64,000 bases of DNA. Source: CAZBRS01 sp964494475. GTDB lineage: Bacteria > Myxococcota_A > UBA9042 > CAZBRS01. Below are positions 23,496 to 34,200 of this stretch, piece after piece. A program made the position numbers and the translations under genes. Position 1 is the stretch's first letter. Every line of letters begins with the position of its first letter. A model generated the notes under the pieces. The model did no database searches. It had not been told where the DNA came from and worked only from the letters and a program-made list of their open reading frames with translations. The stretch is from NCBI GenBank assembly GCA_964494475.1, contig CAZBRS010000036.1:1-64000 (forward strand), written 5' to 3'.

Positions 23496-26400
23496 GGCAG
23501 CGGCGTGCACTGCCCGGGGCCCATGCACTGCGTGCCGCCCGGGCAGGGAACGGGGGGGGTCAGTTCGAAGCACGAATCGGCGTCCATCTGCCCGCACGTG
23601 CGGAACATGGAGGCGCCCAGGCACTCGCCCAGGCCGGGCACGCACTCGTCGGTGCACGTGACCGCGCAGGTGCCGGCCACGCACTCGGCGCCGTTGCCGC
23701 AGGGGTCGTCGACGGCCTCGTCGAGGGTGCCGTCACAGTCGTCGTCGAGGCCGTTGCAACTCTCGGGCCCGGTGGGCACGCAGAACGAGAGGCACGGGTC
23801 GGGCGGGCACTCGACCGTCAGGGTCATGTTCGGGTCGTCGTTGCAGCTGTAGCTCGCGAGCCCCGCTACGACGCACCACTGCAGGGCCGCGTCGGGCCAC
23901 TTCACGAGGTACTTGTAGACCATCTGGTCGTGGTGCGTCACGCTCACGTCGACGGCCCAGACGGTGCCGTCGAAGGCGAGCTCGAGGGCGCCGGTCTCGA
24001 CGGACGAGGCCCAGGCGAGCCAGTTGCCGGTGAGGTGCACGTACTCGGGCGGAACGGGCGACGTGTCGGGCGCCTCGAAGCGATACTCGCACGAGGCCGG
24101 CGCGCCCTCGAAGCACACGCCGCACTGGCCTGCGCGGCACTCCTGGCCGGCGGGGCAGAGGCTCCCCTCGTCGACCTGGCCGTCGCCGTCGTTGTCGACG
24201 GCGTCGCAGGACTCCACGACGGGCGCGCACGTACCGGCCGTGCACGTCTCACCCGCGTTGCAGGGCGCCCCCTCGTCGACCATGCCGTCGCAGTCGTCGT
24301 CGATGGCGTTGCAGGTCTCGAGGGAGGGTGTGCCCGGCTGGCAGTCGGCCGCCCAGGCACCCCCCACGCAGACCGCCTGCCCGGGGCTCTGGCAGGCGCC
24401 TTCGCCGCAGAGGATGGGCTTCGGCTCCACGCCCTCGTCGATCTCGCCGTCGCCGTCGTCGTCGACCCCGTTGCACTCCTCGGCCGCGACCGGGTCGCAG
24501 GCGTCGCCCACGGCGTCCGCGTCGGCGTCGGCCTGGTCCGGGTTGACGACGTAAGGGCAGTTGTCGAAGGCGTCGGGGATGCCATCGAGATCCGAGTCGG
24601 CCGTCTGGCAGACACCGGCGACGCACACCTGGCCGAAGGGACACGCGACGATCTGGGCCCACTCGGCGCAGCCGTCGCCGTCCTGGTCCTCGCACCACTG
24701 CCAGCCTTGCCCCAGGCATCGCCGCGCTCCGGCCGCGCACTCGTCGGCGCAGGCGTCGACGCACGTGCCCGCGACGCAGGCGCTGCCGTCGGCGCAGCCG
24801 TCTTCGTCGATGGCACCGTCGCCGTCGTCGTCGACCCCGTTGCAGAGTTCACGGCCGGGGCCGGTGCAGTCGGGGCACCCCGCGGGGTCTTCCCACGTCT
24901 GGCAGACGGCGTCGTGGTTGCAGTCGGAGGGCAGGCACGAGCCGGCGGTGCCGCAGGCCTGGCCGCCGGGGCACTCGCCGCACGAGCCACCGCAGCCGTC
25001 GGGCCCGCAGGTCTTGCCCGCGCACTCGGGCTCGCAGACGCAGCCGGGGATGGGGGCGAAGACGCATCCGGCCTCGACGCCGTGCTCGGGATCGCCGGCC
25101 GGGTCGCAGGTGTCGTCGGTGCAGGCGTTCTGGTCGTCGCAGGCGACGGGCTGCGGCTGGCAGGTGCCTCCCATGCAGCGCGACAGCGTACAGGCATCGC
25201 CGGTCGTGCAGTCGGTGTCGCTCGTGCAGCCCGGCGACGTGTCGAAGCACTCGGCGTAGGGTCCGGCACAGGGCCCTTCGAGGGCCTGCTGCTGGCACTC
25301 GGGGGTGGGGGCGGCGCAATGGCCGAGCAGGCAGGCGATCAGGGCGTTGTACTTCTCGATGGCCTCGGCCGTGGATTGCCCGCCGCAGGTGTCGACGCAG
25401 GGCTGATCGCCCTCGGCGCAGGAACTCAGGCAGTCCGCGAGCCCCTGGCAGTCGAGGCGGTCGACCCGGCACGCGCCGGCCACGCACGCGCTGCCGTCGG
25501 TGCAGCCGTCTTCGTCGACGGCGCCGTCGCCGTCGTCGTCCATGCCGTTGCAGAAGTCGCCGCCGGTGCCGCAGTCGGGGCAGACGGCGGGGTTCTCCCA
25601 GGTCTGGCAGATGGAGTCGTGGTTGCAGTCGGAGGGCAGGCACGAGCCGTCGGGCTGGCAGGTCCAGCCGGGGGGGCACTCGCACGTGACCTGGCACTGG
25701 CCGTCGGCGCTGCACGCCTCGCCGCCGGGGCACTCGCCGCACGAGCCGCCGCAGCCGTCGGGGCCGCAGGCCTTGGGCAGGCCCTCGGGCGTCTGGCACA
25801 GGGCCTCGCAGACGCAGCCGGGGATGGGGGTGAAGACGCAGCCGCCTTCGCTGCCCAGTTCGGGATGGCCGACCGCGTCGCAGGTGTCGGCGGTGCAGGC
25901 GTTCTGGTCGTCGCAGACCAGGGGCACGTTGGCGCAGGCCTGGCCCCCCGTGACGGGATCGAAGGCGCACTCGTCGGAGGTGCAGGCGTCGTCGTCGCCG
26001 CAGGCCCAGCCGCCGTGGCAGGCGCCGGCTTGGCACATGTCGTCGAGGGTGCAGCCGCTGCCGTCGTCGCAGGCGGTGCCGTCGGTCAGCGGGGCATAGG
26101 CGCAGGCCTCGGCCTCGCACGTCACCACCACGCAGGGCCCGGCGCCGGGGCAGTCGGAGGCGTCGGAGCAGGCGCACTGGCCGTCGTGGCGGCAGCCCTC
26201 CTGGGGGTCGCACCAGTCGTTGCTGCAGGGGTCGGCGTCGTCGCAGGCGACGGGCTTCCAGCCCTGGCACATGCCGCCCTCGCAGCGGTCGTTGGTCGTG
26301 CAGGCGTCGCCGTCGTCGCAGGCGACGGGCTCGCCGGCTGCACCGCCGTCGAGGGGCTCGTGCTGGCACCAGCCGCCAACGCACACGTCGGCGGTGCAGG

Positions 26401-29400
26401 GGTTCAGGTCGTCGCAGGCGGCGTCGGCGCCGCAGGATCCGCAGCCGGGGATAGGCGACCAGCCGCAGGCGCCGGTCTCCTTGTCGCACAGGTCGGCGGT
26501 GCAGGGATCGGCGTCGTCGCAGCTCTTGGGTGAGCCGCCGCACGCTCCGGCCTTGCAGGCGTCGGCGACGGTGCAGGCGTTCTGGTCGTCGCAGGTCGCG
26601 CCCTCGGGGCGGGGCTCGTAGGTGCAGAGGCCGCCCATGCACGCGACCGTGGCGCACGCTCCCACGGGCGGGCAGTCGTCGGAGGTCATGCACTCGCCGC
26701 AGCCGGGCTGGCGCTCGAAGTGACAGCCGTCGCTGGGCTCGCACCAGCCTTCGGTGCAGGGGTCGAGATCGTCGCAGTCGACGGGCCGTTGCTCGCAGGC
26801 TCCGCCCACGCAGCGCGCCAGCGTACAGGCGTCACCGGTCGCACAGTCGGTGTCGCTCGTGCAGCCCGGCGACGTGTCGAAGCACTCGGCGTAGGGTCCG
26901 GCACAGGGCCCTTCGAGGGCCTGCTGCTGGCACTCGGGGGTGGGGTCGGCGCAATGGCCGAGCAGGCACGTGACCAGGGCGTTGTACTCGTCGATGGCCT
27001 CGGCCGTGGATTGCCCGGCGCAGGAGTCGACGCAGGGCTGGTCGCCCTCGGCGCAGGCGTTCAAGCAGCCAACGAGGCCCGGGCAGTCGAGGCGGTCGAC
27101 CTGGCACTCGCCGGCGACGCAGGCGCTGCCGTCGGTGCAGCCGTCTTCGTCGATGGCGCCGTCGTTGTCGTCGTCCATGCCGTTGCAGAAGTCGGCGCCG
27201 GTGCCGCAGTCGGGGCAGACGGCGGGGTTCTCCCAGGTCTGGCAGATGGAGTCGTGGTTGCAGTCGGAGGGCAGGCACGAGCCGTCGGGCTGGCAGGTCC
27301 AGCCGGGGGGGCACTCGCACGTGACCTGGCACTGGCCGTCGGCGCTGCACGCCTCGCCGCCGGGGCACTCGCCGCACGAGCCGCCGCAGCCGTCGGGGCC
27401 GCAGGCCTTGGGCAGGCCCTCGGGCGTCTGGCACAGGGCCTCGCAGACGCAGCCGGGGATGGGGGTGAAGACGCAGCCGCCTTCGCTGCCCAGTTCGGGA
27501 TGGCCGACCGCGTCGCAGGTGTCGGCGGTGCAGGCGTTCTGGTCGTCGCAGACCAGGGGCACGTTGGCGCACGCCTGGCCGTCGGTGATGGGATCGAAGG
27601 CGCAGTCGTCGGCGGTGCAGGCGTTACCGTCGTCGCAGGCCCAGCCGCCGCGGCAGGCGCCGGCCTGGCAGGCGTCGTCGGTGGTGCAGCCGCTGCCGTC
27701 GTCGCAGGCGGTGCCGTTGGTCAGCGGCGCGTAGGCGCAGGCGCCGGCTTCGCACGTCACGACCACGCAGGCCCCGGCCCCGGGGCAGTCGTCGGCCGTG
27801 GCGCAGTCGCACTGGCCGTCGTGGTGGCAGCCGTCGGCAGGATCGCACCAGTCGGCGGAGCAGGGGTCGAGGTCGTCGCAGTCGGTGGGCTCCCAGGACT
27901 GGCAGGAGCCGCCCTGGCACTGGTCGTCGGTGGTGCAGGCGTCGCCGTCGTCGCAGGCGAGGGGCTCGCCGGCGGGGCCTCCGTCGAGGGGTTCGTGCTG
28001 GCACCAGCCGCCGGCGCAGACGTCGGCGGTGCAGGGGCTGTGGTCGTCGCAGTCGGCGTCGAGCCCGCAGGGCCCGCAGCCGGGGATGAGCGTCGAGGCG
28101 CAGGCGCCGGTCTTGGGATCGCAGGTATCGGCGGTGCAGGGGTCGGCGTCGTCGCAGCTGCGGGCATTGCCCTGGCAGCGCCCGTCCTGGCAGGTGTCGG
28201 CGACGGAGCAGGCGTCCTGGTCGTCGCAGGCCATGCCGTCGGGGCGGGGCTCGTAGGCGCAGAGGCCCCCCGCGCACGCCGCGAAGCCGCACGGCCCCAC
28301 GGGCGGGCAGTCGTCGGAGGTCACACACTCGCCGCAGCCGGGCTGTCGCTCGAAGTGGCAGCCGCCGTCGGGCTCGCACCAGCCCTCGGTGCAGGGGTCG
28401 AGATCGTCGCAGCGCACGGGTTCGTAGCGGCAGTCGCCGTCGATGCAGCGCGACTGCGTGCAGCCGTCACCCGTGGCGCAGTCGGCGTCGCTCGCGCAGC
28501 CGCCGGTGCCGCAGTCGGGGCAGACGGTGGGGTTCTCCCACGGTTGGCAGGTGCCGTCGTGGTTGCAGTCGCCGGGCACGCAGGTGCCGTTGACGCACAC
28601 ATCGCCGTGTCCGCCGCAGTCGGCGTCGGTGCCGCAGGCGTCGGTCACGCACACGCCCGAGCCATCCGGGGCGCAGTGGGTGCCCGCGGGGCAGTCGCAG
28701 CCGCCGCATCCTGGCATGGGGACGAACACGCAGCCGGCCGCCGGGTCGCAGGCGTCGATCGTGCACGGATCGTCGTCGCGGCAGTCGAGCGGGACGGCGT
28801 AGCAGATGCCGCTGCCGCGCACGAACGGGTTGCATCGGTCGACCGTGCAGGGGTCGCCGTCGTCGCAGGGCAGGTGCCGGCAGCTGCCGTCGGCGTTCAG
28901 CGCGTCGGCGGTGCACCCGTTGCCGTCGTCGCACGACTTCGGCGCGTGGTGGCAGACGCCGCCGTCGCAGGTGTCGATCGTGCCCGGGTTGTCGTCGTCG
29001 CAGTTTCGGGCGTCGAGGCAGCACACCCACTCGGAGCGGCAGCCGACGGAGGGGTCGCACGACTCGTGCGTGCAGGGCTCGCCGTCGTCGGGGCAGGTCG
29101 CCGCCTGGCTTCCGAGGCAGAGCCCCCACGTGCAGCTTTCGCCGGAGGTGCAGCGGTTGCCGTCTTCGCACGCCGCGCCGTTCGGCTTGCGGGCGTAGGC
29201 GCAGGTGCCGGCCGCGCACGTCGCCACCTGGCAGGGCGTCGGGGGACAGTCGGCGGCGACGACGCAGCACGTCAGGCCTTCGTCGGCCGCGCCGTCGCAG
29301 TCGTTGTCGCGGTCGTCGCACACCTCGACGGCTCCCTGGTGCGCAGAGGCATCGGCCGGGGCGCAGTCGACTCCGTCGGGCAGGCCGTCGCCGTCGCTGT

Positions 29401-31126
29401 CGCCGGCGCACGCCGAGGCTCCGTGGAAGCACCCGCCCGTCGCGGGGTCGCAGTGGTCCGAGGTGCAGGGGTCGTCGTCGTCGCACGTCGTGCCCTGGCC
29501 GGCGCACGCGCCCGCCTGGCAGGCGTCGTCGAAGGTGCAGGCGCTCCGGTCGTCGCAGGGCGCCCCGTCGTTCAGGGGCAGGTGCAGGCACGCTCCGGTG
29601 CCGGGCTGGCAGGCATCGGCGGTGCACGCGTTGCCGTCGTCGCAGGTGCGGGCCGGGAACCAGCACACGCCGGTGCCTACCGGCGCGCACAGGTCGTCGG
29701 TGCAGGCGTTGCCGTCGGAGCACCCCTCGTGCCGGCAGGTGCCGTCGGGCAACAGCACGTCGGTGGTGCAGCCGTCGCCGTCGTCGCACGACACCGCGCG
29801 GTACGCGCACGCGCCGGCCACGCAGGCGTCGGCCGTGGTCGGATCGGCGTCGTCGCAGTCGGCGTCGCTGGCGCAGCACGACGGCGCGTGAACGCACCCC
29901 TGCCGTACGTCGCAGGCGTCGGCGGTGCAGGGGTCGGCGTCGTCGCACGCTCGGACGCCCGAGGGCCAGCACACGCCGTAGACGCAAGCGTCGCCCAGCG
30001 TGCAGGCGTTGCCGTCGGTGCAGGGCGTGTCGTCGGCCACGTTCTGCCAGCGGCACGTGCCGTCGAGGCAGGCGTCGAGCGTGCAGGGGCTGCGGTCGTC
30101 GCAGTCGGCGTCGCCGGCACAGCAGGTGATGCCGTCGTCGATGACGCCATCGCAGTCGTCGTCGACGTCGTTGCAGACCTCGCGCGCTCCCGGGTGGATC
30201 GACGCCGCTGCGGGCGCGCAGTCGAGGGCGTTGGGGGCTCCGTCGCCGTCGAGGTCGGTGGCGCAGGGCAGGGCCGTGAATCGGCACAGGCCGGTGGCGG
30301 GCTCGCAGGCCTCGGCGGTGCAGGGATCGTCGTCGTCGCACTCGCGAGCACGGCCGGCGCAGAGGCCGGCCGTGCAGGTGTCGTCTGCCGTGCAGGGGTT
30401 GCCGTCGGAGCACGCGGCCCCCTCGGAGGCCGCGGCGTGGAGGCACCCGCCCGCGACGACGCTGCAGGTGTCGATCGTACACGGATCGCCGTCGTCGCAC
30501 GACGTGGGCTTGTACGCGCACTGGGCCCCGGCGCCCGCGCCGACGCACACGGCGTCGGTGCACGGGTTGCCGTCGTCGCACGCTTCGTGCGCGCAGGTGC
30601 CGTCGGGCAGGGGTGTGTCGGTCGTGCATCCGTCGTGGTCGTCGCAGTCGATGGGCTCGTACACACAGGCGGCGGCCACGCAGCGGCCGTCGGTCGCGGC
30701 GTCGCCGTCGTCGCAGTCGGCATCGACGGTGCAGGACGCCGGGGCGTGCCGACAACCTTCGAACGGGTCGCAGCCGTCGAGGGTGGTCGGATTCCCGTCG
30801 TCGCACGAGACGGGCGCCGTGTACCAGCACACGCCGAACTGGCACGAGTCGCCTGCCGTGCAGGCGTTGCCGTCGTCGCAGGGCGCTCCGGTGGGGACGG
30901 GCAGGGCGTAGCAAAGCCCCTGGTGGCAGATGGGCGGCAGGGTGCACGCGTTGCCGTCGTCGGGGCATTCGGCGGCGTCGTCGCAGGTGGTGCCGCCGCC
31001 GCCCGAGCCGAGGCCGAGCGTCGGGCCCGGCTGCTCGCCGCTGACGGGGGAGCCCTCGCTGCACGCGGAGAGCGCGAGGAGCGCGGCCAGGATCACGACG
31101 ATCGGGGTCCAACGAAGACCGTTCAT
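23492..31126 (-). CDS. Giant Cys-rich repeat lipoprotein (2544 aa) with CTDC-like and MopE-like repeats
   Basis: Starts at ATG 31126 after AGGAGGT; lipobox ALSAC. Most of the protein is repeats of the form CDDGNxCTxDxC...GxC, similar to the CTDC repeats of slime-mould matrix proteins. MopE-like CNGxDDDCDGxxDE segments are interspersed; these may bind Ca or Cu. Near residues 2360-2450 there is a starch-binding-like or E-set beta domain (YVHLTGNWLAWASS...HHDQMVYKYLVKW). Two 1635-bp segments are tandem duplicates. Probably an outer-surface fibre or matrix protein heavily cross-linked by disulfides or metal; inference from composition. It is 110 bases downstream of a sister gene and overlaps DUF4846. 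Confidence 0.88.
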   Translation of the reverse strand: MNGLRWTPIVVILAALLALSACSEGSPVSGEQPGPTLGLGSGGGGTTCDDAAECPDDGNACTLPPICHQGLCYALPVPTGAPCDDGNACTAGDSCQFGVCWYTAPVSCDDGNPTTLDGCDPFEGCRHAPASCTVDADCDDGDAATDGRCVAAACVYEPIDCDDHDGCTTDTPLPDGTCAHEACDDGNPCTDAVCVGAGAGAQCAYKPTSCDDGDPCTIDTCSVVAGGCLHAAASEGAACSDGNPCTADDTCTAGLCAGRARECDDDDPCTAEACEPATGLCRFTALPCATDLDGDGAPNALDCAPAAASIHPGAREVCNDVDDDCDGVIDDGITCCAGDADCDDRSPCTLDACLDGTCRWQNVADDTPCTDGNACTLGDACVYGVCWPSGVRACDDADPCTADACDVRQGCVHAPSCCASDADCDDADPTTADACVAGACAYRAVSCDDGDGCTTDVLLPDGTCRHEGCSDGNACTDDLCAPVGTGVCWFPARTCDDGNACTADACQPGTGACLHLPLNDGAPCDDRSACTFDDACQAGACAGQGTTCDDDDPCTSDHCDPATGGCFHGASACAGDSDGDGLPDGVDCAPADASAHQGAVEVCDDRDNDCDGAADEGLTCCVVAADCPPTPCQVATCAAGTCAYARKPNGAACEDGNRCTSGESCTWGLCLGSQAATCPDDGEPCTHESCDPSVGCRSEWVCCLDARNCDDDNPGTIDTCDGGVCHHAPKSCDDGNGCTADALNADGSCRHLPCDDGDPCTVDRCNPFVRGSGICYAVPLDCRDDDPCTIDACDPAAGCVFVPMPGCGGCDCPAGTHCAPDGSGVCVTDACGTDADCGGHGDVCVNGTCVPGDCNHDGTCQPWENPTVCPDCGTGGCASDADCATGDGCTQSRCIDGDCRYEPVRCDDLDPCTEGWCEPDGGCHFERQPGCGECVTSDDCPPVGPCGFAACAGGLCAYEPRPDGMACDDQDACSVADTCQDGRCQGNARSCDDADPCTADTCDPKTGACASTLIPGCGPCGLDADCDDHSPCTADVCAGGWCQHEPLDGGPAGEPLACDDGDACTTDDQCQGGSCQSWEPTDCDDLDPCSADWCDPADGCHHDGQCDCATADDCPGAGACVVVTCEAGACAYAPLTNGTACDDGSGCTTDDACQAGACRGGWACDDGNACTADDCAFDPITDGQACANVPLVCDDQNACTADTCDAVGHPELGSEGGCVFTPIPGCVCEALCQTPEGLPKACGPDGCGGSCGECPGGEACSADGQCQVTCECPPGWTCQPDGSCLPSDCNHDSICQTWENPAVCPDCGTGADFCNGMDDDNDGAIDEDGCTDGSACVAGECQVDRLDCPGLVGCLNACAEGDQPCVDSCAGQSTAEAIDEYNALVTCLLGHCADPTPECQQQALEGPCAGPYAECFDTSPGCTSDTDCATGDACTLARCVGGACEQRPVDCDDLDPCTEGWCEPSDGCHFERQPGCGECMTSDDCPPVGACATVACMGGLCTYEPRPEGATCDDQNACTVADACKAGACGGSPKSCDDADPCTADLCDKETGACGWSPIPGCGSCGADAACDDLNPCTADVCVGGWCQHEPLDGGAAGEPVACDDGDACTTNDRCEGGMCQGWKPVACDDADPCSNDWCDPQEGCRHDGQCACSDASDCPGAGPCVVVTCEAEACAYAPLTDGTACDDGSGCTLDDMCQAGACHGGWACGDDDACTSDECAFDPVTGGQACANVPLVCDDQNACTADTCDAVGHPELGSEGGCVFTPIPGCVCEALCQTPEGLPKACGPDGCGGSCGECPGGEACSADGQCQVTCECPPGWTCQPDGSCLPSDCNHDSICQTWENPAVCPDCGTGGDFCNGMDDDGDGAVDEDGCTDGSACVAGACRVDRLDCQGLADCLSSCAEGDQPCVDTCGGQSTAEAIEKYNALIACLLGHCAAPTPECQQQALEGPCAGPYAECFDTSPGCTSDTDCTTGDACTLSRCMGGTCQPQPVACDDQNACTDDTCDPAGDPEHGVEAGCVFAPIPGCVCEPECAGKTCGPDGCGGSCGECPGGQACGTAGSCLPSDCNHDAVCQTWEDPAGCPDCTGPGRELCNGVDDDGDGAIDEDGCADGSACVAGTCVDACADECAAGARRCLGQGWQWCEDQDGDGCAEWAQIVACPFGQVCVAGVCQTADSDLDGIPDAFDNCPYVVNPDQADADADAVGDACDPVAAEECNGVDDDGDGEIDEGVEPKPILCGEGACQSPGQAVCVGGAWAADCQPGTPSLETCNAIDDDCDGMVDEGAPCNAGETCTAGTCAPVVESCDAVDNDGDGQVDEGSLCPAGQECRAGQCGVCFEGAPASCEYRFEAPDTSPVPPEYVHLTGNWLAWASSVETGALELAFDGTVWAVDVSVTHHDQMVYKYLVKWPDAALQWCVVAGLASYSCNDDPNMTLTVECPPDPCLSFCVPTGPESCNGLDDDCDGTLDEAVDDPCGNGAECVAGTCAVTCTDECVPGLGECLGASMFRTCGQMDADSCFELTPPVPCPGGTQCMGPGQCTPLP
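25190..28460 (-). repeat. Tandem 1635-bp intragenic duplication
   Basis: Two adjacent copies, about 25190-26824 and 26825-28459, within the 2544-aa Cys-rich gene; outer limits are approximate. The period is fixed by matching landmarks (for example 25211 to 26846, and 25566 to 27201). By eye about 370 bp (25566-25936 versus 27201-27571) is identical, while the rest has scattered changes. The period is 545 codons, so the frame is kept. Confidence 0.85.
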
Positions 31127-31236
31127 CTCGACCTCCTGCGACGATGCGTACGAGCCTATCGAACTCGGGTTCTGTTTCCCACCGAAAACCGTCGGGATAG
31201 CGTGCATTATGGAGCCTCCGAGGGGGTGGCGCGGTC

Positions 31237-34200
31237 TCACAGTTCCAGGTGCACGCACCCCGAGAACGGCACGCAGAAATCGATCGTGGCGGCGTCGAGA
31301 TCGTCGCAATCGACCAGCGATGTCTCGCACGCTCCGCTGTCGGGTCGGCACGTATCGATCGTACAGGCGCTGCCGTCGTCGCAAGCCTCCCGGTGGTCGC
31401 AACCGCCGAGGGGGTCGCAGCGGTCGAGGGTGCACGGATCGGTGTCGTCGCACGCGCTCGGCACGGGCAGCGACACGCAGCCCCCCAGCGCGCTCACGCA
31501 CAGATCGTCGGTGCAGTCGACGCCGTCGTCGCAGACCACCGCGGGGGCGAGGCAGCCCGCGGTCGGGTCGCAGTGGTCGCGCGTGCAGGGATCGTCGTCG
31601 TCGCAGACCTTCTCGACGTGCGTGCAGCCGCGCGCGGGCTCGCAGCCGTCGACGGTGCAGGCGTCATCGTCGTCGCACGAGACGGGCGCGGGCCGGCACG
31701 CGCCGGTGTCGGCGTCGCACGCCTCGACCGTGCAGGGGTTCTGATCGTCGCAGACCACGGGCTCGTTCGCGCAACCCGCCACGGCGTCGCAGGTGTCGCT
31801 CGTGCAGAGGTCGCCGTCGTCGCACGCCTCGTCGACGGGCAGGCTCACGCACTCGCCCGAGGCCGCGTCGCAGAAGTCGGCGGTGCACGGGAGCCCGTCG
31901 TCGCACGCGATCGCCGCGTGGCGGCAGCCCTCGTCGGGCGCGCAGGTGTCGAGCGTGCACGGGTTCGTGTCGTCGCAGGAGATGGGCTCGAAGATGCACC
32001 CCTCGTCGGGCGCGCAGTCGTCGTCGGTGCACGCGTCGTGGTCGTCGCAGCGCGCGGCGGCGTGCGTGCAGGCGCCCGTCTCGGGGTCGCACGCGTCGGA
32101 GGTGCAGGCGTTGCCGTCGTCGCAGGGGAGGGTCGTCCAGGTGCAGCCCGCCAGCGGGTCGCAGCGGTCGGTGGTGCAGGGGTTGTCGTCGTCGCAGGTT
32201 GCGGCGTCGGGGCCGTGCACGCAGCCCCCGTCGAGCACGCTGCAGAAGTCGACGGTGCACGACAGGCCGTCGCCGCAGGCGGTGTGGTCCGGGTCGCTGC
32301 GGCACTCGCCCGTGGTGGGCTCGCACGCCTCGAGCGTGCAGGCGACGCCGTCGTCCGCGCACGTGACGGGGACGAAGGCGCACTCGCCCGACGAGGCGTG
32401 GCACGTGTCGGTGGTGCAGAGGTCGCCGTCGACGCAGGGCTTGGGGGTGAAGTGGCAACCGTCGAGCACGTCGCACGAGTCGACCGTGCAGAGATCGCCG
32501 TCGGTGCACGTGACGGGTGCGTGCTGGCAGGTGGCCGCGATGAGGTCGCAGGTGTCGGTCGTGCAGGCGTCGTCGTCGTCGCAGTCGGGGTGGCCCGTGC
32601 ACCCCGTGCACCCCGGGATGGCCGTGGTCGCGCACCCGGTGCTCGGCTCGCACGAGTCGGTGGTGCAGGGGTCGCCGTCGTTGCAGGTGCGCGGTCGCAC
32701 CACGCAGCCCGTGTCGGACTCGCACGCGCCCACCGAGCACGCGTCGGGGGCGGCACACTCCACCGGCTGCTGCGTGCACGACCCCGTGGCGGACTCGCAG
32801 CCGTCGGTGGTGCAGGCGTTGCCGTCGTCGCACGTCTTCGTCACGTGGACGCACTCGCCCGACGAGGGGTCGCAGCTGTCGAAGGTGCACGCGTCGTCGT
32901 CGGCGCAGCCGATCGCGGCATAGGCGCACCCGTCGGCCGGGTCGCAGCCGTTCGTGGTGCACGGATCGTGATCGTCGCACGCCACGGCCTCGTGGGTGCA
33001 CCCGAGCAGGCGGTCGCACGCGTCGATGGTGCAGGCGTCGGTGTCGTCGCAGCCCGCGTTGTCGGGGGTGAACACGCAGCCGCCCAGCGTGGAGTTGCAG
33101 GCGTCGACGGTGCACGGGACGTCGTCGCTGCAGGTGACCGGGCGGGTCGTGCAGGCGCCGGTCGACGGCTCGCAGCCATCGGTCGTGCACGGGTCGCCGT
33201 CGGCGCAGTCGCGGCTCACGTGGACGCACCCGCTCGCCGGGTCGCACGAGTCGGCGGTGCACGGGTCGAGATCGTCGCAGTCGAGCGCCGCGTGCGTGCA
33301 GCCCTGGTCGGGATCGCAGGCGTCGACGGTGCAGGCGTCGAGGTCGGCGCAGTCGACCAGCGCGTGGCCGCACGCTCCCGTGTCGGCGGCGCAGGTGTCG
33401 GCGGTGCAGGCGTCGTGGTCGTCGCAGGTGGGTTCGTACGAGCACCCGAAGATGACGTCGCACGTGTCGAGCGAGCAGGGGTCGGCGTCGTCGCAGTCGG
33501 CGTGGTCGGGCAGGGCGAGGCAGTCGCCGTTGGCGCCGTCGCACAGGTCTTCGGTGCAGTCGAGGCCGTCGTCACAGACCTTGGCGGCCGTCGTGCACCC
33601 CGTGGTCGATTCGCACCCGTCGAGGGTGCAGGGGTCGGCGTCGTCGCAGGTTCGCGGGGCGTGCGTGCACCCGGTGGTGGGCTCGCAGCCGTCGGTCGTG
33701 CAGGCGTCGTCGTCGTCGCAGCCCACGGGGCCGTGGACGCACGTGCCCGTGGCGGGATCGCAGGCGTCGGTGGTGCAGGCGTTCGGGTCGGTGCAGTCGA
33801 CGGCCGCGTGGTCGCAGCCCGCGAGGGCGTCGCACGTATCGGTGGTGCAGCGCAGGTCGTCGTCGCAGAGGTCGTGCCTTGGCGCGAACACGCAGGCGCC
33901 GCTCGCGGGGTCGCAGAAGTCGGCCGTGCACGGCACGGCGTCGGCGCACGCGCGGGGCGTGAAGACGCAGCCCGTGGGGCTGGTGCAGGTGTCGTCGGTG
34001 CAGCGGTCGAGGTCGTCGCAGACGGCCGGCGGGTGGAGGCAGCCCGCGATCTCGTCGCAGTCGTCGGCGGTGCAGGCGTCGCCGTCGCCGCAGTCGACCG
34101 CGGCGTAGACGCAGGCGCCGGTCGTGGGGTCACAGGCGTCGATCGTGCACGCGTTCTGGTCGGCGCAGTCGGTGCCCACGTGGGTGCACCCGGTCGCGGG

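Noticed and set aside
26720..31744. 1674-codon plus-strand open frame over the Cys-rich gene
   Set aside because: Produced by the regular codon pattern of the repeats read backwards (Val-Ala-Gly runs); no signal peptide or ribosome-binding site.
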